From Chloroflexota bacterium (GTDB lineage: Bacteria > Chloroflexota > Limnocylindria > QHBO01), in contig QHBO01000031.1 of the NCBI GenBank assembly GCA_003243965.1, forward strand, positions 26,455-90,454: a stretch of DNA of 64,000 nucleotides, given 5' to 3'. The notes beneath the pieces are model-generated. The model was not told where the DNA came from. It did not search any database and was given only the letters and a program-made list of their open reading frames with translations. The number at the start of each line of letters is the position of its first letter. The first letter of the stretch is position 1. The translations under genes were made by a program, and so were the position numbers. Positions 1-9,495 of this stretch are shown in pieces.

Positions 1-1346
<1,346 letters not shown>

Positions 1347-1395
1347 TTACCGATTCTATCACCGGCCACCCCGGCGACTAGACTTCCCGGCGCAC

Positions 1396-2253
1396 ATGGG
1401 CCGTTGTCAGCCGCGCCGATCGCCCACCGCCAACCGCCTCGTGGCGGCGGTTCGCCTCGTCCATCCCGCGCCGGCCGCGGCGGTGGTCGCCCTGACCGTC
1501 GCGCTGGCGGCCATCCTCACCGCACAGAGCGGCCGCCCGCCGGGGCTGCGCCTGCTCCTCACGGTGCTCAGCGTCGCAGGCTCGCAGATCGCCACCGGCG
1601 CCTTCAACGACCTGGCGGATCGTCATCGCGACGCCCGCGCGCGACCGGAGAAGCCGATTCCCGCCGGCGAGCTCGGCCCACGCGCGGCGGCGCTCATCGG
1701 GCTCGGCGGGCTGGCGCTCCACGCAGCGAGCAGCGCGGCGCTCGGCGGGCTGGCGCTCGTGCTGGGCGCGACCGCCACCGGCTCGGCGCTGCTCTACGAC
1801 TTCGCCCTCTCACGTCGGCCGGCGTCGGTGGTCCCCTATCTCGTCAGCTTTGGCATCCTGCCGGCGTGGATCGCGGCCGGGATCGAGGTGCCTCTCTCCC
1901 GGGTGCTGCCGGCGATGCTGCTGGTCGCCCCCTTTGCCGCCGCCGCGCATCTGGCGAATGCGCTGCGGGACTTTGAGGCCGATCGAGCGGGCGGCTCGCG
2001 CAGCCTCGTCCAGGTGCTTGGCCGCGGGCGCAGCCGGGCGGCGGCACTGGCGCTGGCGCTCGGGGTGGGAGTAGCCGTGGGAGTGGCATTCAGCCTCGGA
2101 GGGCAGCTGCGCCCGCTACCCCTCGCGCTGGGCGCGCTCGGCCTCGCCGCCGTGGCGCAGGGTGCGTGGAGCGCCCGACGGCTGTGGTACGGAATGCTGC
2201 TCGCGGCCGTCTGCTGGACCGCGGGGTGGGCACTCGCCACCGGCGGCCTTTGA
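1396..2253 (+). CDS. UbiA-family prenyltransferase
   Basis: Integral-membrane prenyltransferase of the UbiA superfamily, which joins a polyprenyl diphosphate to an aromatic or other acceptor. The 285-residue product has many hydrophobic segments. The first Asp-rich site reads NDLADRHRDARARPEKPIPAG (residues about 75-95) and the second DFEADRAGG lies near residue 195; both bind Mg-diphosphate in this family. The ATG at 1396 was chosen because the longer track ORF (from 1207) would overlap pyrG. A GTG at 1441 is a possible later start. The acceptor cannot be told from sequence: menaquinone, ubiquinone, heme or lipid roles are all possible, and no quinone pathway gene is adjacent. Confidence 0.85.
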   Translation: MGRCQPRRSPTANRLVAAVRLVHPAPAAAVVALTVALAAILTAQSGRPPGLRLLLTVLSVAGSQIATGAFNDLADRHRDARARPEKPIPAGELGPRAAALIGLGGLALHAASSAALGGLALVLGATATGSALLYDFALSRRPASVVPYLVSFGILPAWIAAGIEVPLSRVLPAMLLVAPFAAAAHLANALRDFEADRAGGSRSLVQVLGRGRSRAAALALALGVGVAVGVAFSLGGQLRPLPLALGALGLAAVAQGAWSARRLWYGMLLAAVCWTAGWALATGGL

Positions 2254-2266
2254 ATCCGACGATCGT

Positions 2267-2419
2267 TCAGATGGTGTCGTCGAGCTCCATCGCCTCGTCG
2301 TCGCTCTCTTCGGTCAGCTTCAGCCAGACGAAGAGCCCGGCAAGGATGGTGAGCGGCACGATGATCAGCGCCGCGAGGAGCGCTCCGATGCTGATCATCA
2401 CGATCTTCAGCGCCTTCAT
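2267..2419 (-). CDS. small single-pass membrane protein (50 aa)
   Basis: This gene is too short for the ORF track. The reverse strand encodes 50 residues beginning MKALKIVMISIGALLAAL, with one long hydrophobic segment (residues about 5-33) and then an acidic tail ending TEESDDEAMELDDTI. A clear AGGAG ribosome site lies a few bases upstream of the ATG. Its stop is 13 bp from the stop of the convergent prenyltransferase gene. The family is not recognised. The hydrophobic core, acidic tail and good Shine-Dalgarno site support a real protein rather than chance. It may be a membrane-associated accessory peptide; function is unknown. Confidence 0.6.
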   Translation of the reverse strand: MKALKIVMISIGALLAALIIVPLTILAGLFVWLKLTEESDDEAMELDDTI

Positions 2420-2604
2420 GTTGGTACTCCTGCTCCTGGTGCGTTCCGGTTCTCGACTTTGGTGGTCATCGGTCCACGACCGAGGTTCATACGCGGTGGA
2501 TCGGCAATGGGATCCGGATCAGCCGAGGGATCCGATGGAAGGGTTGGGATTGGCGGCGCCCGGGGTCGGAGCAACCGATCGGCGCTTGCAAGCCCGGGTG
2601 CGAG

Positions 2605-3102
2605 TCATCGGCCCCGTCGCTGGTCCGGCGCGTTCTCGATCATAGCCAGAATCTCCTCGCGGGTGAACTCGGCGAGCTCGTGTGCGATCGCCCCGTTCGA
2701 GCTGACGGTGAGCATCCGCAGCACGAATGATCCCTGCTGCTCGAAGAAGAACAGATCGCGCGGCTTGCGCCCATCGACGTACCCTCCAAGCACGCGGAGT
2801 GCCTGCTCGTAGTAGTTCTGGATCCCGGCGTGCGGGTGCTCCTCCTCCGAGCTGCGGCGCTCATCGGTGCGCTCGTCCATCAGCTGACCAACCTGCTCAT
2901 CGGTGATCTCGTGGGTCTGCTTGGAGAGGGGTACCGATTCGGACCAGCCGCCGCCACCCGGGACCCCGAGACCCTGGAGCAGGAAACCGCCGTTGATCTC
3001 CAGGAAGAGGATCTCCTTGATGCGCTGGCGGTCCGCGAACGCGCCGATGCTGCGCAGCACCTCCTCCCAGTCCTGCCGCGGGCTGCCCTCGTAGATGCGC
3101 AT
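2605..3102 (-). CDS. hypothetical protein, two similar halves
   Basis: Unrecognised 165-residue soluble protein. An AGGGAGGGA ribosome site precedes the ATG. The chain appears to hold two related segments: an N-terminal one with DRQRIKEILFLEINGGFLLQGL and a C-terminal one with DGRKPRDLFFFEQQGSFVLRML, each following a DWEEVLRSIG or YEQALRVLG helix. This suggests an internal duplication. The linker is charged (DERTDERRSSEEEHPH). There is no signal peptide or membrane segment. It lies 58 bp downstream of psuG on the same strand and could be read through from it. I assign no function. Confidence 0.6.
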   Translation of the reverse strand: MRIYEGSPRQDWEEVLRSIGAFADRQRIKEILFLEINGGFLLQGLGVPGGGGWSESVPLSKQTHEITDEQVGQLMDERTDERRSSEEEHPHAGIQNYYEQALRVLGGYVDGRKPRDLFFFEQQGSFVLRMLTVSSNGAIAHELAEFTREEILAMIENAPDQRRGR

Positions 3103-3160
3103 GCCGATCCCTCCCTGACGGCGACGATCGTCGGCCTCACGATCCCCCGAAGCATACGGC

Positions 3161-4081
3161 CTAGCGTCCGCTGAGCGCGACGGCGACCTCGGCTGCGACG
3201 CGCGCGTTGTTGACGATCAGACCGATGTTGGTGCGCAGCGTCCGACCACCCGACGAGGTGGCCATCCTGCCCAGGACGAAGGGCGTGACCCGGCCCGCCG
3301 TCACTCCTGCCGCCGCCGCCGCTCGCAGCGCCTCGGCGATCCAGCCGTCGACCTCGTCACCGGCGATCGCGAGCTCGGCCGGAGGCGGCTGCACGAAGAG
3401 CAGGCCACCTGCGCCCGGCAGGCGCAGGTGGAGATCGACGACCGCCGCCGCCTCGTCCGCGGACTCGACCCGGTGGGTGAGCGCGAGTCCACTCGTGGCG
3501 GAGTAGAAGGCGGGCAGCTCGCCGACCCGAAGGCCGATGACCGGCACGCGTCGCGTCTCGAGCAGCTCGAGCGTGGCGGGCAGATCGAGGATCGACTTCG
3601 CGCCGCTGCAGACCACGGCCAGTGGCGTCACCGCCAGCTCCTCGATGTCCGAGCTGACGTCGAAGCTGGCCGCCGCCCCGCGGTGCACCCCGCCGATGCC
3701 ACCGGTGGCCAGAACCCGGATCCCGGCCAGGTGCGCGATCCGCAGCGTGGCGCTCACCGTCGTGGCGGCCAGCCGCCCCGTGGCCAGCAGGACGCCGAGG
3801 TCCCGCGAGGCCGCCTTCGCGGGTCCGCGCTCCGGGTCGGCAAGGCGCTCCAGAATGGCGGACTCGGCGCCGACCAGCAGCCGGCCGTCCTCGACGGCGA
3901 TGGTGGCCGGGACGGCCCCCGCTCCTCGTACCGCCTCCTCCGCCATGCGCGCCGCCTCGAGGTTGTGCGGCGGTGGCAGGCCCTGGGCGATCAGGCTCGA
4001 TTCCAGCGCCACCACCGCGCGGCCGGCCGCGAGCGCCGCGTGGACCTCCGCCGAGACGGACAGCCGATCGAAATGCCTCAT
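3161..4081 (-). CDS. psuG: pseudouridine-5'-phosphate glycosidase
   Basis: PsuG cleaves pseudouridine 5'-phosphate to uracil and ribose 5-phosphate, breaking the C-C glycosidic bond; it is a Mn-dependent cytosolic enzyme. The 306-residue length matches the family. Family blocks seen are VVALESSLIAQGLPPPHN near the N terminus, GAVPATIAVEDGRLLVG, LATGGIGGVHRGA, the VCSGAKSILDLPATLELLE segment carrying a conserved Lys, and NIGLIVNNARVAAEVA near the end. Its ATG overlaps the stop of the upstream PfkB kinase gene by 4 bp (ATGA), so the two are translationally coupled. This matches the known psuK-psuG pairing for pseudouridine salvage from RNA turnover. Confidence 0.95.
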   Translation of the reverse strand: MRHFDRLSVSAEVHAALAAGRAVVALESSLIAQGLPPPHNLEAARMAEEAVRGAGAVPATIAVEDGRLLVGAESAILERLADPERGPAKAASRDLGVLLATGRLAATTVSATLRIAHLAGIRVLATGGIGGVHRGAAASFDVSSDIEELAVTPLAVVCSGAKSILDLPATLELLETRRVPVIGLRVGELPAFYSATSGLALTHRVESADEAAAVVDLHLRLPGAGGLLFVQPPPAELAIAGDEVDGWIAEALRAAAAAGVTAGRVTPFVLGRMATSSGGRTLRTNIGLIVNNARVAAEVAVALSGR

Positions 4082-5091
4082 CCGGACGGCGACCGTTCAT
4101 CCGGATGCGCCTCGTGGACCCGGCCCTGGGCGCCGACCACTTCCACGGCCGCGGCGCCGGCCTCGGCCGCGAGGCGCATCGCGGCGCGCAGCTCCGTGTC
4201 GGTCGGTGGCCAGGAGGCAGAGCGGCGCACCAGCTCGGCGAGGAGCGCCGCGACGTACGCATCCCCTGCCCCGGTGGCATCCACCGCGCGGCGAGCGGCG
4301 CTTGCCACCTCCAGGCAGCCGCCCGGCCAGGCGGCCGCCGCTCCGCGCGGCCCGTCGGTGATCACCACCAGCGTATGGGCAGCGGTCACCCGCTCGGCCA
4401 GCTGACCCCCGAGCGATGCCGCCAGCTCCGGGACGCTGCGCGCGGCCGGCGCGGTGCCGCGGACCAGCGCGACCGCCTCATCGCGGCTGACCACCAGGAG
4501 CTGCGGACAGGCGCGCCCGATCAGGTCCAGCGCTCGGTGTGTGACCGTCACGTCGTCCCGGATCGAGCCGCCCGCGATGCTGCAGCGCACATCCGGCGGA
4601 CGCGCGCCGAGCGCCGCCGCCAGGTCGCTCCCGCCGGAGGGATCGAGCAGCGCATAGCCCGACACATGGACCCACGCCGTGCCGTATCCCAGCTCCGCCG
4701 GCTGGGGAGCGGCACTCGGCGGCCGCTGGCTCAGCATCGTTCGCTCCCCCTGCGCATCGAGGAGCACCACCACGCAGCCGGTGGGCGGGCCACCGTCCGG
4801 CGGCGTCACCAGATCGACGCCCTCCACCGACAGGAGGTCGCGCAGCAGGCGTCCGCCGGCATCGGTCCCGGTGGCGGCAACCAGCCGGACCGGCAGGCCG
4901 CGCCGGGCGAGCCCGACCGCCACATTCGCCCCCTGGCCGCCGGGGCCAACGCTGATCTGCGCCGGGCTGTCCGTCCCCACGGACCCGGCAGAGGAGGGTC
5001 GAACGAGGACATCGAGCAGCGCATCACCGATCACCGTCACGCGCCGCGCGCGCCGGTCATCGGTCAGTGCCGTCTCGGCATCGGTCACCAT
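4078..5091 (-). CDS. psuK: PfkB-family kinase, probable pseudouridine kinase
   Basis: Ribokinase/PfkB-type sugar kinase of 337 residues. The N terminus has VTVIGDALLDVLV and GPGGQGANVAVGLARRG, the substrate-binding GG region. The C-terminal signature DATGAGDAYVAALLAE carries the catalytic Asp and anion hole. The start at 5091 (MVTDAE) was chosen over the longer track ORF because it follows the DUF2203 gene with a short overlap. Coupling by ATGA to psuG makes pseudouridine the most likely substrate; with PsuG it would feed ribose 5-phosphate and uracil to central metabolism. The substrate assignment is context inference; ribose or another nucleoside remains possible. Confidence 0.82.
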   Translation of the reverse strand: MVTDAETALTDDRRARRVTVIGDALLDVLVRPSSAGSVGTDSPAQISVGPGGQGANVAVGLARRGLPVRLVAATGTDAGGRLLRDLLSVEGVDLVTPPDGGPPTGCVVVLLDAQGERTMLSQRPPSAAPQPAELGYGTAWVHVSGYALLDPSGGSDLAAALGARPPDVRCSIAGGSIRDDVTVTHRALDLIGRACPQLLVVSRDEAVALVRGTAPAARSVPELAASLGGQLAERVTAAHTLVVITDGPRGAAAAWPGGCLEVASAARRAVDATGAGDAYVAALLAELVRRSASWPPTDTELRAAMRLAAEAGAAAVEVVGAQGRVHEAHPDERSPSG

Positions 5092-5480
5092 GGCTTCCGA
5101 CTGACGTAGCCCTCGTTGGTCGCGTGCCAGAACGCCACCTCCGGATCGGACAGGCGCCAGCACAGCCAGACCCGTTCGCCATCGCGGTCCGCGGGAAAGT
5201 CGACCAGGCCCATCTCGAGATCACGGACCTGGATGCCCATGGCGGCGAGAAGGCGGAGCAGCCCGCCCATGCCCTCCGCGATCTCGGCAATCGCGGCTTC
5301 CCGGCTTCGCGTCTCGGCCGCGTGATCGGGGCTGCCGTTCAGGTCGGTATGCGCGCGATGTGCCTGCATCGCGTCGTTCAGCCGGCGCTGCTCGACGGCG
5401 AGCTGCAGGAGCGTCGCGCGCACCTGGGGCACGAGAGCGTTGGCCTCGGCCAGCGTGTAGACCCTGTCGTCGGCCGGCAT
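5085..5480 (-). CDS. DUF2203 family protein
   Basis: Soluble protein of 131 residues starting MPADDRVYTLAEANALVPQV. The segment VYTLAEANALVPQVRATL, the long helical middle and the end LEMGLVDFPADRDGERVWLCWR followed by WHATNEGYVSRKPW are typical of DUF2203 proteins, whose function is unknown. The track ORF starts further upstream in low-complexity sequence; the ATG at 5480 fits the family start. The gene is first in a leftward operon and overlaps the kinase start by 7 bp. Any link to pseudouridine salvage is positional only. Confidence 0.8.
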   Translation of the reverse strand: MPADDRVYTLAEANALVPQVRATLLQLAVEQRRLNDAMQAHRAHTDLNGSPDHAAETRSREAAIAEIAEGMGGLLRLLAAMGIQVRDLEMGLVDFPADRDGERVWLCWRLSDPEVAFWHATNEGYVSRKPW

Positions 5481-5589
5481 CAGTGCCCGATGGTAGCGCG
5501 CTCTGCTAGCATCGGCCCGCCCGCCGGCAGGTCTGCTCCGCTTCGCGACGGCGCCTGTCTGCTGTTCGCTGGAGGCATTGCCTTCACCG

Positions 5590-6750
5590 ATGTCCGACGA
5601 GCACCCGCCGCACGGCACCGACGAGGCCCCCCGCACCGACGAGGCCCCCCGCACCGACGAGCCGCAGCGCGTCGTGGGCCCCAACGACGAGCATCTGCCC
5701 ACCGGGCTCGACCCGTACACCGCGTACGACGACTTCAACCTGCCGAGCTACGTCGGCAGCACCACCTTCCAGAAGCTTCCGCTGCTGACCGATGTCGACG
5801 TGCTGGCCGCGCTGCGGCCCGACGTGGCGATCATCGGCGCTCCGCTCGATGACGCCGTCAGCAACCGACCGGGCGCCCGCTTCGGCCCGCGCGCCATCCG
5901 GGCCGCCACCTACCACTCGGGCTCACTGAACTCCCTGCAGCTCGATATCCAGCCCTTCGAGTGGCTGGTCGCGGTTGACGCTGGCGATGCCCCGATCGTG
6001 CCCTCGGACATCGACCGAGCGCACGCGGTGATCCGCCGCAAGGTGCTGGAGGTCGCGTCGAGCGGTGCGATCCCGATCGTGCTCGGTGGCGACCATTCGA
6101 TCACGTTCCCCTCGGCGTCGGCGGTGGCCCAGGCGGTCGCGCCGCGGCGGCTGGGGGTCGTCCATTTCGACGCCCACGCCGACACCGCCAACAACACCTG
6201 GGGCAACCTCCGCTCGCACGGCACGCCGATGCGCCGCCTGATCGAGTCCGGGGCGGTGGCCGGCCGCAACTTCGTCCAGGTAGGGCTGCGCGGCTACTGG
6301 CCGCCGCCCGAGACGCTGGACTGGATGCGGAGCAGCGGCCTGCGCTGGCACCTGATGACCGAGATCGAGGAGCGGGGCGCGGAGGCGGTCGTCGCCGACG
6401 CGATCGCGCAGGCCCTGGACGGCCCGGACGTGGTGTACCTGTCGATCGACATCGACGTCGTCGATCCGGGCATGGCGCCAGGAACCGGCACGCCCGAGCC
6501 CGGAGGCCTGCTCGCGAGAGAGCTGCTGCGCGCCATCCGCCAGATCGTCGCGCAGGTCGAGATCGCCGGAATGGACGTTGTCGAGGTCGCGCCGGCCTAT
6601 GACGTATCGGATCTGACCGCCGCACTGGCCCACCGATGTGTGATGGAGGCGATCAGTGCCCTCGCCGCGCGCCGCCGGGACCGCGGCGAACCGCCTCGCA
6701 GCGCGCGGCCGTCCCGCGCATCGGGGATATCCGGGCCCGGCGGCGGCTGA
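5590..6750 (+). CDS. speB: agmatinase/arginase family ureohydrolase
   Basis: Binuclear Mn enzyme of the ureohydrolase superfamily, which removes urea (or formamide or similar) from guanidino compounds; agmatine to putrescine is the likeliest reaction. Metal-ligand blocks are all present: GGDHSITF, HFDAHADT and SIDIDVVDPGMAPGTGTPEPGG, followed by GMDVVEVAPAYD, the family's closing motif. An N-terminal extension of about 45 residues has a repeated DEAPRT segment. The start is uncertain: GGAGG at 5571-5575 is too near the TTG at 5578 and rather far from the ATG at 5590, which I chose. Substrate is not settled by sequence; guanidinobutyrase or proclavaminate amidinohydrolase relatives share these motifs. 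Confidence 0.85.
   Translation: MSDEHPPHGTDEAPRTDEAPRTDEPQRVVGPNDEHLPTGLDPYTAYDDFNLPSYVGSTTFQKLPLLTDVDVLAALRPDVAIIGAPLDDAVSNRPGARFGPRAIRAATYHSGSLNSLQLDIQPFEWLVAVDAGDAPIVPSDIDRAHAVIRRKVLEVASSGAIPIVLGGDHSITFPSASAVAQAVAPRRLGVVHFDAHADTANNTWGNLRSHGTPMRRLIESGAVAGRNFVQVGLRGYWPPPETLDWMRSSGLRWHLMTEIEERGAEAVVADAIAQALDGPDVVYLSIDIDVVDPGMAPGTGTPEPGGLLARELLRAIRQIVAQVEIAGMDVVEVAPAYDVSDLTAALAHRCVMEAISALAARRRDRGEPPRSARPSRASGISGPGGG
5615..5661 (+). repeat. 18-bp in-frame tandem repeat in speB-like gene
   Basis: The unit GCACCGACGAGGCCCCCC occurs twice in full and a third time in part (11 bases). Being 18 bp it keeps frame and codes for the repeated residues TDEAPR in the N-terminal tail of the ureohydrolase. 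It may vary in copy number by slippage. Confidence 0.85.
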
Positions 6751-6791
6751 TCGACCGAGCGGCTGATCGACCGAGCGGCTGATCGGCCGAG
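6744..6791. repeat. 16-bp tandem repeat, three copies
   Basis: CGGCTGATCGACCGAG is repeated twice exactly and a third time with one change (CGGCTGATCGGCCGAG), then decays into CGGCCGAGCGAG. It starts in the last codons of the ureohydrolase gene and fills the gap to the convergent zinc-ribbon gene. No function is evident; imperfect self-complementary GATCG/CGGCCG elements could form structure between the convergent genes. Confidence 0.85.
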
Positions 6792-6811
6792 CGGCCGAGC
6801 GAGCGCATCGG

Positions 6812-7966
6812 TCAGCGGACCGTGAAGGACGTCTCCCCGGCCGCCGTTCCGTTGCGATTGACGCGCAGCTTGTAGGTGCCGGGGGTCAGCCCGGAGAAGC
6901 GAACCTTGATCCATCCGTTGCAGGTCTGTTGGCAGCCGATGCTGGCCAAATCCCGGCTCGCGTCACCCTGGGACGCGCCGGCCTTATCGACCAGGGTGAC
7001 TCCCAGGGTGTCCGAGGCGCTGCCCTTGGTGAATCCCACCCAGGCCCACACCTCCCCGCTCGAGACCGTGGTGCCGCTCGAGTCGCAGCCGTTCGGTCCC
7101 TGCGGCTCCGAGGCGCAGGGCTGGATCTCCGCGGTGAACCCGTCGGCAAACGTGGCCGGTGTGCCGCTCGGCTGGCCGCTGGCGCTCGGTGCGGGGGTGG
7201 GAGATGGAAGCGCGGTGGCGCTGGCCACCACGCTGGCTGACGCAGTTGGCGAGGCCTTGGCCGCGCCGCCGGCGATGATCCGCGAGAGGAGACCGCCGCC
7301 CAACAGCGCCAGCACGGCCAGCACCACCAACGCGCCAATGATCAGGGGCCCGCTGCCGGAACGCCGCGGCTCCTCGGTCGGTCGGTAGTACTCGTACCCA
7401 TCGTCGTCGGGCTCCTCGTACGTGTCCTCGAACGGGACGGGGCCGCGGCCGGCGTCCGGAGCGCCGGGGCCCGAAGCCGGTGCGGCCGCGGCGGCCGCAC
7501 CGGCGACCGGGGTGGCGGCAGCGGGCTCGTCGACCGCGCGGCCACGACGCAGCGGCGCCTGCGGCTGCGTGGCGCCGTCCGCAGCCGCCTCCTCGCGGAC
7601 CGTCGGCCCGGACCGCTCCCACGGACGCGCCCCTGCGGAGGAGCGCTCGCCGGGCGGCGGTTCGACCACGTTGTCGACGCGCGGCTCCGAGGCTGCAGCC
7701 TCTCGCCGTGCGAGACGATCCTCGGGCTCCGGGACGAACGGCTCGGCCATCGGAGCGTCGCCTGGGCCGGCGCCGCGACGGAACGGCGTGTCGCCCGGGC
7801 GCCGCGATCGGATGCGATCCTGCAATTCCTGGCGGTCCATCCCGCGCGGACGCGACATGGCGGCCGATGGGAGGGGCGCGCCGCACTGCGTGCAGAACGC
7901 GGCAAGCGCGGTGGCACGGCCGCAGGTCGGGCAGCGCGTCTGTCCGGGCTTCGGCGTCGACATCAC
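6812..7966 (-). CDS. zinc-ribbon single-pass membrane protein
   Basis: Protein of 384 residues with four visible parts. The N terminus is a zinc ribbon, CPTCGRATALAAFCTQCG (residues about 12-29). A long Pro/Ala/Arg-rich disordered region follows (about 40-205). One transmembrane helix, PLIIGALVVLAVLALLGGGLL, lies near residue 215-235. After a Ser/Pro/Thr linker comes a C-terminal outside domain with several Cys (PCASEPQGPNGC, SIGCQQTCNGW) ending in a beta-sandwich-like LTPGTYKLRVNRNG segment. The topology suggests a cytoplasmic zinc ribbon and an external domain. It is the last gene of the leftward MoaD/E run. The family is not named; a sensory or scaffold role would be a guess. Confidence 0.75.
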   Translation of the reverse strand: MMSTPKPGQTRCPTCGRATALAAFCTQCGAPLPSAAMSRPRGMDRQELQDRIRSRRPGDTPFRRGAGPGDAPMAEPFVPEPEDRLARREAAASEPRVDNVVEPPPGERSSAGARPWERSGPTVREEAAADGATQPQAPLRRGRAVDEPAAATPVAGAAAAAAPASGPGAPDAGRGPVPFEDTYEEPDDDGYEYYRPTEEPRRSGSGPLIIGALVVLAVLALLGGGLLSRIIAGGAAKASPTASASVVASATALPSPTPAPSASGQPSGTPATFADGFTAEIQPCASEPQGPNGCDSSGTTVSSGEVWAWVGFTKGSASDTLGVTLVDKAGASQGDASRDLASIGCQQTCNGWIKVRFSGLTPGTYKLRVNRNGTAAGETSFTVR

Positions 7967-8030
7967 GCCGCATTCTGCGCCGCGGGACGCGTTGCTGCAT
8001 CGCTGCCGGGCATTGGGGTGCCGGCGCGGG

Positions 8031-8687
8031 TCAGGCGCCCGGCCGCTTCCACTCGCTGCCGTCGGCGAAGCGTTCTCGCTTCCAGACCGGCAGCCGCTCC
8101 TTGATTGCCTCGATCACGAAGCGATTCGCCTCATACGCCTCGGCCCGGTGCATCGCCGCGGTCACGATCGCCACCGCGACGTCGCCGATCGGCACGGTCC
8201 CGATCCGGTGGACGACCGCCGCCTCTGTCCCGGGCCACCGCTCCCTGACCCCCGCGACGATCTCGGCCAGGACCCGCTCCGCCATCTCGGGATACGCCTC
8301 GTAGTCCAGCTCGACCACGATCCGGCCGTCGTCGGCGAGCTCGCGGGCACGCCCGACGAAGGTCACCACCGCGCCGTGCGGCCGGCCTGCGACCTGCGCC
8401 TCGAGCGCCGCCACGTCGATCGGTCGATCGGTGAGGAACGCGTCGTCGCCGCCGGACACGGGGGGCAGGAATGCGACCTCGTCACCGTTGGTCAGCGGCG
8501 TCTCCCAGCGCGCGAAGGCGGCGTTGCGGGCGGTGAGCACGTAGCGGCGATGCGGCTCGAGCCCGGGGTGGATGCGCGCCAGCGCACGCCACGCATCGTC
8601 GAGGGTGGCGCCAGGTGGCAGCTCGAGTTCGGTGCACGCGGCGGACACCTCCCGGAGCGATGCGAAGCATCGGGCCTGAACGCGCAT
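8031..8687 (-). CDS. moaX: MoaD-MoaE fusion, molybdopterin synthase
   Basis: Both subunits of molybdopterin synthase in one 218-residue chain. Residues 1 to about 80 are a MoaD ubiquitin-like domain ending PPVSGG, the Gly-Gly that must be thiocarboxylated to give sulfur to precursor Z (cPMP). Residues 85-218 are MoaE, with VVTFVGRARE, LDYEAYPEMAE, HRIGTVPIGDVAVAI and the active-site lysine segment IKERLPVWKRERFADGSEW. A Gly-Gly inside a fusion needs cleavage to work, as reported for the mycobacterial fusion MoaX. Three bp separate it from the upstream membrane-protein gene. No other moa/moe genes are in the window. Confidence 0.93.
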   Translation of the reverse strand: MRVQARCFASLREVSAACTELELPPGATLDDAWRALARIHPGLEPHRRYVLTARNAAFARWETPLTNGDEVAFLPPVSGGDDAFLTDRPIDVAALEAQVAGRPHGAVVTFVGRARELADDGRIVVELDYEAYPEMAERVLAEIVAGVRERWPGTEAAVVHRIGTVPIGDVAVAIVTAAMHRAEAYEANRFVIEAIKERLPVWKRERFADGSEWKRPGA

Positions 8688-8690
8688 CGG

Positions 8691-9470
8691 TCAGACCGGA
8701 ACCCCGGTCAGGTAGCTGAGTGACGCGCCGGCGATGCAGCCCGCCATCACCAGCGCCAGACCGATGTACAGCAGGCCGGTGCTCGCCTGCAGCGAGGCGG
8801 CCCGGGTCGCAAGCATGGCCAGCACCACGGTCGCGATGGGCAGCAGCGTGCCGGCCACGAGGCGCAGCCAGACGAGCCAACCGATGCCGCTGCCCAGCGG
8901 CGTCGGGCCAACGGTGAGCTGCGCGATGCCGAACGCGAGCGCCTGGGCGCTCAGGCCGACGATCGCCACCCCGATCAGCCGCCGCAGCGGGAGCGGGGAC
9001 AGCCGCGGGGTGACCAGGTACCAATGCCCGAGCAGCATGGCGGCGGTCACCGAGCCGAGCACCACGGTCGCCAGCGTCAGCTGGAGCGCAAACAGCGGCG
9101 CGCTGCGGGTCCCTCCCGCGACCGCAAGGAACAGGAGCGCCCCCAGACCGATGGCCCCGCCCAGCAGCGCCAATCCTGAACGCGGCGCGCGGAGCACGGA
9201 GCCGAGCAGGTAGGCGGCCGCCGAGGCGACACTTCCGATCACCAGCCAGCGGCGGATTCCCGCGGTGGCATCCGCGACCGTTTCGGCCGGTAGGTTCAGC
9301 TCGCTCAGCAACAGGATCGCGGCGAGCGCAGCTGCGAACCAGGCCATGAACAGCCGATAGCCGCGGGTCGTGCCGCCCAGCAGCTCGGTGGCACCCGTGG
9401 CGAGCAGTGTCCCCGAGGCGAGGCTCGCCCAGAAGATCCAGTTGACGAAGGGGAGCGCCTCGATTCGCAC
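8691..9470 (-). CDS. polytopic membrane protein, unknown family
   Basis: Hydrophobic protein of 259 residues with about eight predicted membrane helices. It begins MRIEALPFVNWIFWASLASG. A GHWYLVTPRLSPLPLRRLIG segment around residue 145 has a His and aromatic cluster at a helix end, the only polar conserved-looking feature. The gene sits between the Rieske gene (25 bp gap) and the MoaD/E fusion (3 bp gap), so co-transcription is likely. Its place beside a Rieske protein raises the idea of a membrane electron carrier or heme-binding partner, but no heme motif is proven. Confidence 0.72.
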   Translation of the reverse strand: MRIEALPFVNWIFWASLASGTLLATGATELLGGTTRGYRLFMAWFAAALAAILLLSELNLPAETVADATAGIRRWLVIGSVASAAAYLLGSVLRAPRSGLALLGGAIGLGALLFLAVAGGTRSAPLFALQLTLATVVLGSVTAAMLLGHWYLVTPRLSPLPLRRLIGVAIVGLSAQALAFGIAQLTVGPTPLGSGIGWLVWLRLVAGTLLPIATVVLAMLATRAASLQASTGLLYIGLALVMAGCIAGASLSYLTGVPV

Positions 9471-9495
9471 GGCTGGCGAGTATACCGACGCACCC

